64,000 nucleotides of DNA, taken from NCBI GenBank assembly GCA_951799405.1, contig OX637332.1, positions 4,717,001 through 4,781,000 of the forward strand. The letters are read 5' to 3'. A model generated the notes under the pieces. That model was not told where the DNA came from. It saw only the letters and a program-made list of their open reading frames with translations, and did no database searches. Shown in pieces: positions 1-9,738 of the stretch; positions within the stretch are counted from its first letter, which is position 1, and each line of letters begins with the position of its first letter. The DNA comes from Agapetus fuscipes (taxonomy: Eukaryota; Arthropoda; Insecta; Trichoptera; Glossosomatidae). The position numbers and the translations under genes are program-made.

Positions 1-130
1 GATGCAAGACTCGCTCTCACCCATTATTAAATCAATAACACCGTCTCTTTCAGTCAGAAACCAAAATAACAATGTTTTAGTAAAATCCATTTAGTTACTT
101 CTATCCAGTACTGAAGCAAGAGAATTTATC

Positions 131-358
131 TAATCTAAGTTGCAAAGATTTATTAAATTCAGGATTCATATTTAATGCATAGTCACAAGCAGACACGTAT
201 AAACTAGCGCTTACACATGAAGCATATGAAATTTCAACTCTGCCCTGCAACCCTGCAACTCTTACCGAACTTCCCTGAACCAGGAGTGACATAAGCAAAG
301 TCAATTATTATTTACAGTATGGGTGGTCAGTCACATACCAATCTATAAGTTAAGGAAC
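131..358 (-). mobile_element. TTR copy (LINE 3' UTR/tail repeat)
   Basis: First of about 45 loci of the same ~250-bp repeat. Read on the - strand it has the ACCACCCATACTGTAAA block, a degraded form of the CACCCCTGTTTCAGGGAAGG block, the GCGCTTACACATG block and the end TTTGCAACTTAGATTAGAT. Three longer copies (18520, 37471, 23594) run into reverse transcriptase coding sequence, which identifies the repeat as a LINE 3' end. This copy is diverged. Confidence 0.8.
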
Positions 359-404
359 AAAGCTCAAAGAACATTTATCCTCCATTTAATTCAGTAATAC
401 ATTT

Positions 405-705
405 TTCAAGCATGCATGTGTTTGTCAAGCATGACAAAGTATGTATACAAAGAAAGTGTGAAAGGAAAAAGAGGGAAGGGACAACCGAAAAAAGTATGGA
501 GTGATCAGATTGAGGAGATTGTGAAAGAATGGGATATACAAAGTGAGCGTAAAAGGACAAAATGCATAAAAAAGGTAAAGGATATGAAGGAATTGAAAGA
601 GGTATGTATGTGGGGATAGGAAAAATGGAGGCAGCTCTGCAGAGGCTCTGGCCACCCCTAGCGGAATGGCGACAGAGTTATAGTGACATTACAGTTACAG
701 TTACA
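405..705 (+). mobile_element. LINE 3' end, reverse transcriptase C-terminus remnant
   Basis: The + frame reads GKRGKGQPKKVWSDQIEEI and then KELKEVC, the C-terminal tail typical of non-LTR reverse transcriptases. The same tail is present in better form at 18872-19777 (GRGRPRKVWMDQISEI, EEMKEVCKDRKKW). A stop follows and then a 3' part with GGAGGCAGCTCTGCAGAGG and a TTACAG-type tail. No catalytic domain is present, so this is a heavily 5'-truncated dead copy. Its 3' end differs from TTR, so it belongs to a second, related LINE family. Confidence 0.75.
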
Positions 706-1179
706 TGTGTAAGTATACGTTTGTGTGCACCATTTTTTACAGTAAAGGTGTTATGAATCCAATAAAAAGAACCATATAAGTTGAATAAAAGAAGAAAATA
801 TATTTTCCTAAAATTATTCATTCCCATATTATTTTGAAATTTCAAATCAATTATTTCAGAATTTTCCCGATTTTTTTATTTGTTCTAATTAGTTTTAATT
901 AATTTAAAACAAAAATTAAGTTTTTCAAAGAAAAATATTAAATCTAGTCACAATGTTTATGTAAAGATTTTCTTTGATTTTTTGATTCATAAAATATGTG
1001 TTCTAGACTATTGGAATAAAGAAAATATAATGATTATGTTCCCTTTTTTATTTTACATGAGGAATTCAATGAAACCAAATTTATTTAATTTAATTATTTT
1101 TATTTCCATCCAAGTTACACCAAAGCAAAATAATAAAAATTATTCGAAATACTAAGATAAATGAAAAATGATATTTAAA
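706..1179. other. AT-rich stretch, nothing recognised
   Basis: Strongly AT-rich spacer with runs of A and T and no open frame, splice pattern or repeat that I recognise. Confidence 0.5.
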
Positions 1180-1350
1180 ACGAAATGGAGGCATCTCTGC
1201 AGAGGTCCTTGCCACCTCCAGCGGAATGATGACAGAGTAACAGTACAATATCCTGCACGAGAGACTTTCCAGATTTCACAATATATGTACATAATTTGGA
1301 GGTCTGTAACATTTTTTGAAATGCCGCAGAGGTGTTGATGTTGGTGAGAT
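1180..1350 (-). repeat. LINE-tail scrap plus tail-T repeat
   Basis: 1180-1235 repeats the GGAGGCATCTCTGCAGAGG LINE tail seen at 625. From 1240 it changes to the tail-T module (TCCTGCACGAGAGACT, later GCCGCAGAGGTGTTGATGTTGG), which is also the 3' end of one type of SINE-A copy (5024, 7482, 36990) and of the element at 16600. It is therefore a junction of two repeat ends. Confidence 0.5.
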
Positions 1351-1681
1351 GACAATTGAAGTTCTGTGCCTCTAGTATATACACATCGATTGTGTAAATC
1401 GGAAAAATGTATCAAAACTTAATCACTCATTAGGAGTGCCCTTGTGTATTCCATACATTTTCGATTTACGCAATCGAGGTGAGATGAACGCAATATTTTG
1501 TACTCGAGATACTGGTCTTGTGATAGACATATGTATGTTATGATATATTTTTTTATTCATATCTGCAGCGGAATTGCGATAGTGTTACTGTTATAGTTAT
1601 ACCATGTGTTTGCATTTATAAAGTGTGCGCTGCTGTGTGTATGTGTCAGAAGGACAATGGACGATAAACGAGATAATCTGA

Positions 1682-2157
1682 TTAATATATCGTAACATAA
1701 TCTTGAGGGACTTTAAGTTCCATTAGATGGAACGGCTCTGAAAACTCGTCATTCGGGCTCGTTTCGTCTTGATATATTTTATCCGCCAAGTTCGTCTCTT
1801 TTTCATCGGAAGACGCCAGATTGAAGTGCAGCAGATTGAAGACATTGCCTTCTGGTAGCTCCAATCCCGTCAACCCATCGGTAGTCGTCTCAGGGCTGTA
1901 GTCGTAGTCAGAAATAAATGGAACCAGTTTCGGTGAGAAGCGGCGAACATCCAAAGGTCCAACATTGTCGTTTTCGTCTTCATCGGGCATTATTTCCTCC
2001 CATACCTTCGAGCTGCCAATGTCATCGGCCGTCGTGCTTTGCATTGAAGAATGCTGGGCGATGGCGTTGGAGATTTTTAGGAGTTGGCTTATCTCGATGG
2101 TAGAGACGACGATGTACAGTCCTGCCATAATTATCAGCAATGTGTATATGTGCATGT
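1682..2157 (-). CDS. Unrecognised small secreted or membrane protein (exon)
   Basis: An open frame of 157 codons starts at ATG 2155-2153, two bases after a strong 3' splice site (TTTTGTTTCTTGTTTCAG ending at 2158), and stops with TAA at 1684-1682. This is either the only coding exon of a gene with an upstream non-coding exon, or the last exon of a longer gene. Residues 4-19 (YTLLIIMAGLYIVVST) form one hydrophobic segment that could be a signal peptide or signal anchor. The rest is acidic (a DEDEND run and many D/E), with one dibasic site (VRRFSPK) and no cysteine pattern. The base composition is more GC-rich than the flanks, and the frame is not shared with any repeat in the window, which supports a real gene. 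I do not recognise the family. The dibasic site leaves a peptide precursor possible, but there is no amidation signal. Confidence 0.6.
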
Positions 2158-2160
2158 CTG
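2140..2160 (-). promoter_or_regulatory. 3' splice site of the small - strand gene
   Basis: Read on the - strand, a T-rich tract leads to CAG at 2160-2158, directly followed by ACATGC, so the start codon lies two bases inside the exon. The tract extends upstream to about 2176. Confidence 0.55.
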
Positions 2161-2244
2161 AAACAAGAAACAAAATATAGAATAAATAAAAATCTTCTTA
2201 ATAAACACGCCAGATTTTTCAAAATTTTGATTTTTTTCTTTGCT

Positions 2245-2515
2245 CCAGTCCGGATTCCATACCGAGAGCCCGAGTTCGAATCCCACCAAGGGTGTGTGAA
2301 ATGATTTCCCGTTTCGGTGTTTGTTGCAAACCCAAAATAATAAAAAAACTGGGCTGAGTAAGCGTCAAGGCTTACTCAGCCCACCGCGGGAGCTGGGAAA
2401 GCCCACTTCAACTGAAAAGGTTGGCGTAAGGTCAGTCCCTTTACCTATACAAATAAATATGTTCCACTCGCTAAATGGGACCCTTACGAGAAGAACGCGG
2501 CAAAAAGAATTCACG
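2245..2515 (+). mobile_element. SINE-B copy, head truncated
   Basis: Contains the tRNA-like B box (GTTCGAATCCCACC), the body ATGATTTCCCGTTTCGGTGT, the AGCTGGGAAAGCCCACTTC hairpin region and the 3' end with GCGGCAA. The A box is degraded. It is immediately followed by a TTR copy. Confidence 0.75.
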
Positions 2516-2525
2516 GAAGATGATT

Positions 2526-2760
2526 AGGTTGGTATGAGGTTGACCACCCATACTGTAAAAAATGGTTCACTTTGCCAATGTCACCCCTGTTTCAGGGAAG
2601 GTCGGCAAGAGTTGCAGGGCTTATGTTTATTTGAGATTGGGTTTTTTATATTGTTGGTCCACATGCGGCATGCGTGAGCGCGAAATTATACATGTCTGCT
2701 TGTGGGAATGCATTCAATGTGAATCTCAAATGATACATATGCAGCTTAGATTTAGATTTA
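2526..2760 (+). mobile_element. TTR copy
   Basis: Nearly complete copy from GGTTGGTATGAGGTTGACC to a tail in which TTAGAT units are spaced as AGATTTAGATTTA. It keeps the CCCTGTTTCAGGG core, a small self-complementary hairpin typical of the family. Confidence 0.85.
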
Positions 2761-2774
2761 TTTTTTTAGATCTC

Positions 2775-2833
2775 CAGGTCAAAGGAGAACATCTTGGTTG
2801 AAGAACCTGAGACAGTAATTTGGAAGAAGCACT
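2775..2833 (+). mobile_element. LINE C-terminal scrap
   Basis: The segment reads LKNLRQ, stop, FGRST, the same reverse transcriptase tail found at 55873-57066. It lies between two TTR copies. Confidence 0.5.
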
Positions 2834-3062
2834 ATGCTGACCACCCATGCTGTAGAAAATGGTTCACTTTGCCAATGTCACCCCTGTTTCAGGGAAGATC
2901 GGCAGGAGTTGCAGGGTGTATGTTTATTTGAGATTCGGGTTTTTATATTGTAGGTCCACATGCGGCATGTTTAAGCGCGAACTTATACGTGTCTGCTTGG
3001 GAAAATTTATATACTGCAAATCTTTAATGTTACATATATTTGCAACTTAGATTAGATTAGAT
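2834..3062 (+). mobile_element. TTR copy
   Basis: Same orientation as the preceding copy. It starts inside the unit at CTGACCACCCATGCTG and ends with TTTGCAACTTAGATTAGATT. Confidence 0.85.
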
Positions 3063-3562
3063 TCACAGATCAAAAAAAGAAGTTATCTATTATTAGATTA
3101 TCTATGATTACGTTATCTATGATTAGATTAGATTAGACAAGATCCCTCCCAGTATTGAAGGGGCAAATCGCCAATTTTCACTGAAGAGACACAGGAAGAA
3201 GAAGAAGAATATTTTTATTCGTAGTATTTAAACACATTGGTCGTTTTAGTTAACTAAGTTACAATACACGTATCTGTAACCTAGGTTATTGATTTACTCA
3301 CCAACAAACAACCTGAGCGATGCAGCGCTTGTGCTCTAAGCTTAACCTCGACCGTAGCGTGTACCAACAAAATGTATGGAAACTAAAGCAGCGCCTCTAG
3401 AGAGCGTTATAGTTCCCAAACGTTTTTTGATGAACGCGTCGATTTTGGAGAAGGTACGAGTATGTTGGTGCAACTAAGCAAAAATTTTTTTTTGAATGAA
3501 CATAAGAAAGAATATATCTTACAATGAATGCATTTTGTATGTATTCCATCACTTTTTTGCCG
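3063..3562. other. Repeat-poor stretch
   Basis: Begins with TTAGATTA/TTATC microsatellite drift from the TTR tail (to about 3135) and contains a short (GAA)n at 3192-3209. The rest (3230-3562) shows no recognised gene or repeat. Confidence 0.5.
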
Positions 3563-3652
3563 CCCTTTTCTGAAACAGTGGTGATATTGGCAAAGTGAAC
3601 CAGTTTTTACAGTATGGCAGGTCAGCCTCATACCAATCAAAAGACAAACAAT
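3563..3652 (-). mobile_element. TTR copy, 5' part only
   Basis: On the - strand it keeps the GGTTCACTTTGCC, CACTGTTTCAG and first GGTATGAGGCTGACC blocks. The 3' half and tail are missing. Confidence 0.7.
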
Positions 3653-3989
3653 GGAACAGTCCGTGAAATATGATAAAACAATGAAAATTAACATTTAAAA
3701 TTTAAGCATGAATTATTATACATTGACTTCTAAAAAAAATTAAAATTCATGATTTGATTTAAAAAATCTTGCGTTTTAATTCTATATGTTTACAATCAAA
3801 TCGTTAATTTTGTTTAATCATAAATTGAGAGATAAACATGAAAAAAGAAAACGGTATATTTAAACGAAATTCACCACAAAATTTAACTCTTGCTTTCTTT
3901 CATGCAAGTACTTAATGAATAATAAATAAAAAACAATCAAACTGAAAGAACTAAACGATAATAAAAATGAAATACGTTTTTTATATGAT
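3653..3989. other. AT-rich stretch, nothing recognised
   Basis: Simple AT-rich DNA without a recognisable gene or repeat. Confidence 0.5.
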
Positions 3990-4103
3990 GGCGAGTATAT
4001 TTAGTTCCACGACCGGTTTCGCAAACAATACGTCTGCATCCTCAGATGGCTAAATAATTGCGGATAGTTTGCGAAACCGGTCGTGGAACTGAATACACTC
4101 GCC
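3990..4103. repeat. Penelope-like foldback (37-bp arms)
   Basis: Arms 3990-4026 and 4067-4103 are inverted copies with 2 mismatches in 37 (GGCGAGTATATTTAGTTCC against GGCGAGTGTATTCAGTTCC, both continuing ACGACCGGTTTCGCAAAC). The 40-bp spacer carries part of a hammerhead core on the - strand. Inverted terminal fragments with hammerhead motifs are known for Penelope-like retroelements. No reverse transcriptase is present here. Confidence 0.7.
4011..4045 (-). ncRNA. Hammerhead ribozyme motif in foldback
   Basis: The - strand reads CTGAGGA, T, GCAGAC, loop GTATT, GTTTGC, then GAAACCGGTC. GCAGAC pairs with GTTTGC (one G-U). CUGANGA and GAAA are the conserved core, and ACCGGU followed by C gives a palindromic stem III ending in a GUC triplet. 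The pattern fits a minimal hammerhead. Activity is untested. Confidence 0.55.
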
Positions 4104-4147
4104 GTAATCAAAAACAAAGTTGTTTCATTTTCTTATCTTTTAATCTT

Positions 4148-4397
4148 CATTGACTTTTAGGTTGGTATGCGGCTGACCACACATGCTGTAAAAATGATTC
4201 AATTTGCCAATGTCACCCCTGTTACAGGGAAGGACGGCAAGAGTTGCAGGGTGTATGTCCATTTGAGATTTGGTTTTTATGTTGCAGGTTCACATGAGGC
4301 ATGTGCAAGCGCGAACTTGTACGTGTCTGGTTGTGAGAATGCATGCAATGTGAATCTCTAATGTGACATATCTCTGCAACTTAGATTAGATTAGATT
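4148..4397 (+). mobile_element. TTR copy
   Basis: Complete copy from TTGACTTTTAGGTTGGTATG to GCAACTTAGATTAGATTAGATT. It is one of the better preserved ones. Confidence 0.85.
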
Positions 4398-4436
4398 AAG
4401 ATGAATGATTACATAGTGAATGCCTCTACAATCAAT

Positions 4437-4688
4437 ACTATCTATAATCTATAATCTAAGTTGCAAGGATATATTCATTTAAAGCTCTCAGATGTATGCC
4501 CATTGCCCACAAACCAACAAGTGTAGTTCGCGCTTACAAATGCTGAATGTGTACTTACAAATAAAATCCAAACCTCAAATGAACATAAGCCCCACAACTT
4601 TTGCCGACCTTCCCTGAAACAGGGGTGACATTGGCAAAGTGAACCATTTTTTACAGTATGGGTGGTCAGCCTCATACCAACCTATAAG
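4437..4688 (-). mobile_element. TTR copy, subfamily b
   Basis: Subfamily b differs in its 3' third (on the - strand CATCTGAGAGCTTT, AATGAATATATCCTTGC) and in its tail, which is built of ATTATAG units. The same variant occurs at 6418, 10738, 38912 and 59122. Confidence 0.85.
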
Positions 4689-5023
4689 TCAACAATTGAA
4701 AAAAATAAATTAAAAGAACTTACTAGGCACGTTTTGCAGGTTTTGATACATCTTGGGGTAGAAAATTGGCGAGAACGTCGGCACATTAAAATCAAAACCA
4801 GACTGATGGACCGTGACTCACAATAATGGCATTTTATAACATTGCAAACTGATGATCCTGTCATTATTGTTGCCAGACGGCTAAGGTTCGCGATTTTTAA
4901 TCAGTTCATACTCGTATAAACGGTGTCCCAAAACAAACGCACGATTGGCAGCCCTATCTAAGTATAATCTAAGCTGCAAAAAAAATAAAAATAATATAAG
5001 GATGTTTTTTTTTAATTTATTTT
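4689..5023. other. Stretch with no recognised feature
   Basis: No gene or repeat recognised. A short AT-rich run at 4980-5020 leads into the poly-A side of the following SINE. Confidence 0.45.
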
Positions 5024-5337
5024 TTTAAGAGATCCTGTGCGGGAGACTCCCTAGATTCTTAAGACTCTAGGGGTCTATGACACTTGTTGTAGTGCCGCAG
5101 AGGTGTACGAGCTTGGTCGTCGCTACAAAGCGCCAATACTCAAGCAAGACCCAGTTGCTGTAAGGCTGGATGGACCTTTGGTGATGACCGGTCATTGGTA
5201 AAGGTTTATGAATTTTTCAACCCAGCGAAGAGCACATTCGAAATATAAATGGTATATTTTTGTGCTCCGCCGGGATCCGAATCCACAACCTTTCATTTAC
5301 GAGTCCGAAGTGTTGCCACTACGGACTACGGACCGGA
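5024..5337 (-). mobile_element. SINE-A copy with tail T
   Basis: On the - strand the tRNA-like head (CGGTCCGTAGTCC, B box GGATTCGGATCCC) is followed by the body (GCGAAGAGC reversed, CCATCCAGCCTTACAGCAAC). It then carries the tail-T module (ACACCTCTGCGGCACTAC, CTCCCGCACAGGATCT) and an A-rich end. It sits head to tail with the next SINE-A copy. Confidence 0.8.
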
Positions 5338-5583
5338 CCATTTATTTGGTGAGCGCTGTTTTTGTGTGTATCATACCTCAAGAGCCCTCTGCGAAGTTGG
5401 TCGTCGCTGTAGAAAGCGCCAATACTCAAGCAAGACCCAGTTGTTGTAAGGTTGGATGGATCTTTCAGTGACCTTTCACATTTGGAAATATAAATTGTAT
5501 ATTTATGTGCTTCACCGGGATTCGAATCCACAACCTTTCATTTACGAGTCCGAAGTGCTGCCATTGGACTACGGACCGGTCCA
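5338..5583 (-). mobile_element. SINE-A copy with the alternative 3' end
   Basis: Same head and body as its neighbour, but the 3' end is the module CAGAGGGCTCTTGAGGTATG, ACAAAAACAGCGCTCACC, AAATAAAT. The neighbour's head directly abuts this copy's 3' end, giving a tandem dimer with two different tails. Confidence 0.8.
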
Positions 5584-5601
5584 AGAAAGATATGTTAACA
5601 T

Positions 5602-5800
5602 TTAAGGCTCAAATTAAATGCATACTGACAGGCACATGTAGGTTCGCATTCACATTCTGCATGTGTGCATGTAGAAAACAGAACCTCACATGGACATACA
5701 CCTTGCAAATCCTGCCGCCTTTCCCTGAAACCTGGGTGGCATTGGTGAACCAATTTTTACAGCACGGGGAGTCAGCCTCATACCAACCTATAAGTCTAAT
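5602..5800 (-). mobile_element. TTR copy, tail missing
   Basis: Diverged copy retaining the TATAGGTTGGTATGAGGCTG start and the GGAAAGGCGGCAGGATTTGC block. The terminal tag repeat is absent. Confidence 0.75.
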
Positions 5801-5992
5801 GGAGCTAATTCACCTTATATACCTAAAAAAGGCAACGTCTTGCCGAGTTTCTCCCAAAGGTGTTGTATTCGATTGTAGAACCTATTTATGTTTTACAAGT
5901 AAAGGGGTCAGCCTTACGCCGACCATTTTAATGTACCTAAGTAGGATATTCCTGGCTCTGAAAGGGACAGTATCAAGTTTCTTGCCTGTTGT

Positions 5993-6325
5993 TGGAAAAA
6001 ATGGTTCAGTTTGCCAATGTCAAATGTTTTAGGGAAAGTTGGTATGAGTTGCAGGGTTTATTTTCACCAGAGGCTTGAGTTTTTTGTAAATAGATGTACA
6101 TACAGCAAGTGCAAGCGCGAACCAGCACATTACATGCATTCTCACAACCAGACACGTACAAGTTTACGCTTGCACATGCCTCATGTGAACCTACAACATA
6201 AAAACCAAATCTCAAACGGACATACACCTTGCAACTCTTGCCGTCCTTCCCTGAAACAGGGGTGACATTGGCAAAGTGAAGCATATTTACAGATGGGTGG
6301 TCAGCCGCATACCAACCGCATCCCA
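5993..6325. repeat. Head-to-head TTR foldback
   Basis: 5993-6125 is a + copy and 6126-6325 is a - copy. They meet within the CAAGCGCGAAC block, so both outward ends are TTR 5' ends and neither carries a tail. The + arm is more diverged. A similar structure occurs at 15249-15553. Confidence 0.7.
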
Positions 6326-6417
6326 ACATTCAGTACACAACAGTATGGATTTATTTTTAAGATTTTGTTGTTTTTTTTTTTTTATACTTAAATGTTATAT
6401 ATTACTCGTATTCCTTG
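6326..6417. other. AT-rich spacer
   Basis: Short A/T-rich interval with a T11-type run. Nothing recognised. Confidence 0.4.
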
Positions 6418-6660
6418 ACTTATAGGTTGGTATGAGGCTGACCACCCATACTGTAAAAAATGGTTCACTTTGTCAATGTCACCCCTGTTTCAGGGAATGT
6501 CGGCAAGAGTTGCGGGGCTTATGTTCATTTGAGGTTTGGATTTTATTTGTAAGTACACAATCAGCATTTGTAAGCGCGAACTACACGTGTTTGTTTGCGG
6601 GCATAGATCTGAGAGCTTTGAATGAATATATCCTTGCAACTTAGATTATGGATTATAGAT
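6418..6660 (+). mobile_element. TTR copy, subfamily b
   Basis: Full-length b copy with CTGAGAGCTTTGAATG and ATTATGGATTATAG tail units. Confidence 0.85.
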
Positions 6661-6720
6661 GTGAATGCTAATGTACGAAAAAATGTGATGAGATGGTTCG
6701 GGCATGTGGAACGAATGAAT

Positions 6721-6965
6721 GATCTAATCTAAGTTGCAAAGATATGTAACATTGGGAATTCACATTACATGCAATCTCACAAGCAGACACGTACAAGTAC
6801 GCGCTTGCGCATGCCGCATGTGAACCTACAATATAGAAATCAAGTCTCAAATGGACATACACCCTGCAACTCTTGCCGAACTTCCCTAAAACAGGGGTGA
6901 CATTGGCAAAGTGAACCATTTTCTGCAGCATGGGTGGTCAGCCGCATACCAACCTTTAAGTCAAG
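6721..6965 (-). mobile_element. TTR copy
   Basis: Near-complete copy. The tail is reduced to about two TTAGAT units. Confidence 0.85.
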
Positions 6966-7328
6966 TAATGTATACAACAAATAACATTTGATAGACTGAA
7001 TAAGTCAAAAAACATAAAATATTGTTTGAGACGATTTTGGAATTTAATTTTACTAAAATACAATATTGCATATTATTTAATTTAGTTACGCAACTTGTGA
7101 AAAGTGAAGCCGTCTTTGTACTTTGTTCTGTTTTGTTATATATTTTTTGATGACGCTTAAAAATTAAATTACTTAATTAATCAAACTAGCACTTAAAAAT
7201 TCTCAGTATTCAAAGAAAAAAACATTACATATTTTTTGTAGAATTCCACTTTACAGAAGGGGCTGCCAACGTAGGGCCCACGGATTTTTTTCAAAATGTT
7301 GTACAATTCGGTGCGCGATACTTCTGCC
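6966..7328. other. AT-rich stretch, nothing recognised
   Basis: No gene, splice pattern or known repeat found. Confidence 0.45.
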
Positions 7329-7425
7329 GATCTAAAATCTAAATCTAAATCTAAGCTGCAAAGATATGTATCATTTGAGATTCATATTAAATGCATTCCC
7401 ACAAGCAGACATGCATAATTTAATG
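7329..7425 (-). mobile_element. TTR copy, 3' third
   Basis: Only the tail (TTTAGATTTAGATTTTAG on the - strand) and the last ~80 bases of the unit remain. Confidence 0.75.
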
Positions 7426-7481
7426 CCGATGAATTGTAGAAATTTTCCATAGACAAATATAATTTTGAACCTAACGCTTTT

Positions 7482-7810
7482 TGACCGGTCCGTAGCTCAG
7501 TGGTAGCACTGCGGACTCTGAATGGGAAGGTTGTGGGTTCGAATCCCGGCGGAGCGCAAAAAATATACCATTTAAATTTTCAAATTTGCCCTTCGCTGGG
7601 TTGAAAAATTCATAAAACCTTTACCAATGACCGGTCACCAAAAGTCCATCCAGCCTTACAGCAACTGGGTCTTGCTTGAGTATTGGCGCTTTGTATAGAC
7701 GACCAAGCTCGTACACCTCTGCGGCACTACAACAATTGTCATAGGCCCCTAGAGTCTCTAGAATCTAGGGAGTCTCCCGCACAGGATTTCTTTAAAAAAA
7801 AAAAAACGCA
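7482..7810 (+). mobile_element. SINE-A copy with tail T
   Basis: Full-length. The tRNA-like head has an A-box-like CGTAGCTCAGTGGTAGCAC and a B box GGTTCGAATCCCG, followed by the body to GACCAAGCTCGT. Then comes tail T with TCTCCCGCACAGGATTTC and an A run at 7794-7805. This is the clearest example of the tail-T type. The head alone is not a tRNA gene, because no acceptor stem can form. Confidence 0.85.
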
Positions 7811-7904
7811 CATATACAGCAATTGCTTACGACGTAGTCCCCGAAAGGCTTTCATGTTGCGTGTTAGAAAGGTGGAAGCTGGTTATAAAAATCACTTTAA
7901 TTAA

Positions 7905-8040
7905 AATAGGGGTTTTCCAGCTTCCGAGGGGGCTGGATTTCATTTCTTGTAAAGGCTGAGTAAACTTTCCTGTTTTTTTTTGTATTTCAAAAACATTGAA
8001 TCATGTCTGAAACCTTTGATAGGGATCGAACTCCAACCGA
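7905..8040 (-). mobile_element. SINE-B copy, partial
   Basis: Contains the CCAGCCCCCTCGGAAGCTGG hairpin, the ACTCAGCC block and a degraded head (GGTTGGAGTTCGATCCC on the - strand). The 3' end is lost. Confidence 0.65.
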
Positions 8041-8335
8041 TATTTCTAAGAAAAAAAAAAAGTTTTTTTGTTGAATGATTAGACACCCCTGGTGTATAGA
8101 ATTTCATTAAAGAAATAAAACGAATAATTGAATACATATTTTACTTGTAATTGCATTTTCATAATTTTCAATATTTTTGCAAGCGACGCTAAAACATCGA
8201 GTTATGGAAAAATACAGATCCAAGCTATGCACATTTTACGCATCTTCTTTTTCTTTTACATCTTGACTTTGATCTTCCAATATGTTATTCACAAATAAAC
8301 TTCAAATCGACTCATGGATCATAATATGAGGAAGT
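8041..8335. other. Stretch with no recognised feature
   Basis: AT-rich sequence with no gene or repeat that I recognise. Confidence 0.4.
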
Positions 8336-8521
8336 CCAGGGGTGAAAGTCTCGACGACCGTCGATAGATCTTACCGTATCTACTGGAAGATAGGAAGGAA
8401 TAAAACATAGCAGTGCTTGAACAGATGATCGTTGTTCCATATAAAATATATGAGTTATTGATACGCCGCCATGTTTTATTCCGTAAGATCTATCGACGGC
8501 CATCGAGACTTCCACCCCAGG
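8336..8521. repeat. Foldback with 39-bp arms
   Basis: Arms 8336-8374 and 8483-8521 share GTCGATAGATCTTAC and differ at 4 of 39 positions. An inner pair GGAATAAAACAT (8397-8408) and its complement (8471-8482) extends the hairpin. No hammerhead core is visible, so the origin is unknown. Confidence 0.65.
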
Positions 8522-8807
8522 TATCTTTCCATATTTTAAAAGGTTTTCCCGATTGACGTTACCCATTGGCATTTCATTAGCTACGATGTGTGCGAGTCTT
8601 TCATGACTCACTCTGGACACATGATCTCTTCAAAATTGCGTCCTGGATCAGCTCTATTTCTCTATGTTTTCTATTCTACAGATTTTCCATACATGGTCCT
8701 TGCAGATGCGATCTCGCAACGTTCTGCGTGTGATCACTATAAGAACATACATTAAATTTCTAACTTTATATTTAGGGAACACACATTTGTTCCTTGACAA
8801 ATAAAGG
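8522..8807. other. Possible LINE scrap and unrecognised DNA
   Basis: The - strand frame ending near 8620 has a stretch (SHERLAHIVANEMPMGNVNR) that resembles the C-terminal part of RTE-like reverse transcriptases, but too weakly to call. The rest is unrecognised. Confidence 0.3.
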
Positions 8808-9040
8808 TTTGTATGAAGCTAACCCCTATGCTGTAAAAACTTGGTTAATTTTTACAAGCGTCATCTCGGTTTCAGGGAAAAGTGGCAAGAGTTGCAAGGC
8901 TTATGTCAAAGTTGAGATTTGTTTTTTATTTTATTTTGTAAGAACGAATGCAGTATGTGGACGCGCGAACTAACACGTGTCTGTTTGTGAGCAAGCATGA
9001 AATATGAATCTTAAATGTTAACGTATACTTGCAACTTAGA
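8808..9040 (+). mobile_element. TTR copy, diverged
   Basis: Order of blocks preserved (AGGTTTGTATGAAGCTAACC, CTCGGTTTCAGGGAAAAG, TTGCAACTTAGA), with many substitutions. An old copy. Confidence 0.7.
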
Positions 9041-9561
9041 CAGTAAATTTTTGGAAGCCTTATTTAAAAAAAAAAACCAAAGAAAATGCTTTGGGAATCA
9101 TGGAGGTAATATTCCTATGGAGTGACTATGAATGTGCTCCCAACGATATGAAGCGCAAGTCTTTGACGCCAGACATTGTTTATAGTGCTGTCTCGCTCAC
9201 GACATATGAAATGTTTTCATTTTATATGCAAGCAATGTGCCTCTACTGCGTCTTCAATCTATCGAACACATAACCATAGGGACCAATGAAATCACCATAG
9301 CAACGATGTTTGTTATGAGATATCGATGCTAGGAAAAGTAAAAATGTTTCGCCTGTTTGGAAAACTGAAGACTGCGCATTGTATGTATGGGGAATGTGGC
9401 GCTGTGTTCTCACTTAACAATCGACATCTCCCGTACTTGCAGATGGTCTATTCACACACAGGACGTGTTGATTTAAAATTCGGTATTCACTAGACTAGAG
9501 AGTCGAATAGTCGAATCTCCGATGTGTTCATAAAATCGATCGCTTCGGATAATCTCACCGT
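9041..9561. other. Stretch with no recognised feature
   Basis: Mixed-composition sequence with short unremarkable frames only. No repeat of the window's known families. Confidence 0.4.
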
Positions 9562-9738
9562 CTAATCTAATCTAATCTAATCTAAATTGCAAATATATGC
9601 CACATTACATGCATTCTCACAAGCAGACACGTACAAGTTCGCGCTTGCACATGCCTCATGTGAACCTACAACCTAGCAACTCTTGCCGTCCTTCCCTGAA
9701 ACAGGGGTGACATTGGCCATTTTTACAGCATGGGTGGT
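9562..9738 (-). mobile_element. TTR copy with internal deletion
   Basis: Tail of five TCTAA units followed by the unit. About 40 bases between the CCTACAAC and CTTGCCGTCC blocks are missing, and the 5' end stops at the GGTGGTCA block. Confidence 0.8.

Noticed and set aside
7482..7560. tRNA-like sequence with A and B boxes (also at 9808, 24221, 41105 and others)
   Set aside because: The copies share non-tRNA bodies and tails and cannot form an acceptor stem, so they are SINE heads, not tRNA genes.
8312..8620. 102-codon - frame as a gene
   Set aside because: It spans both arms of a foldback, so much of it is a palindrome read through.
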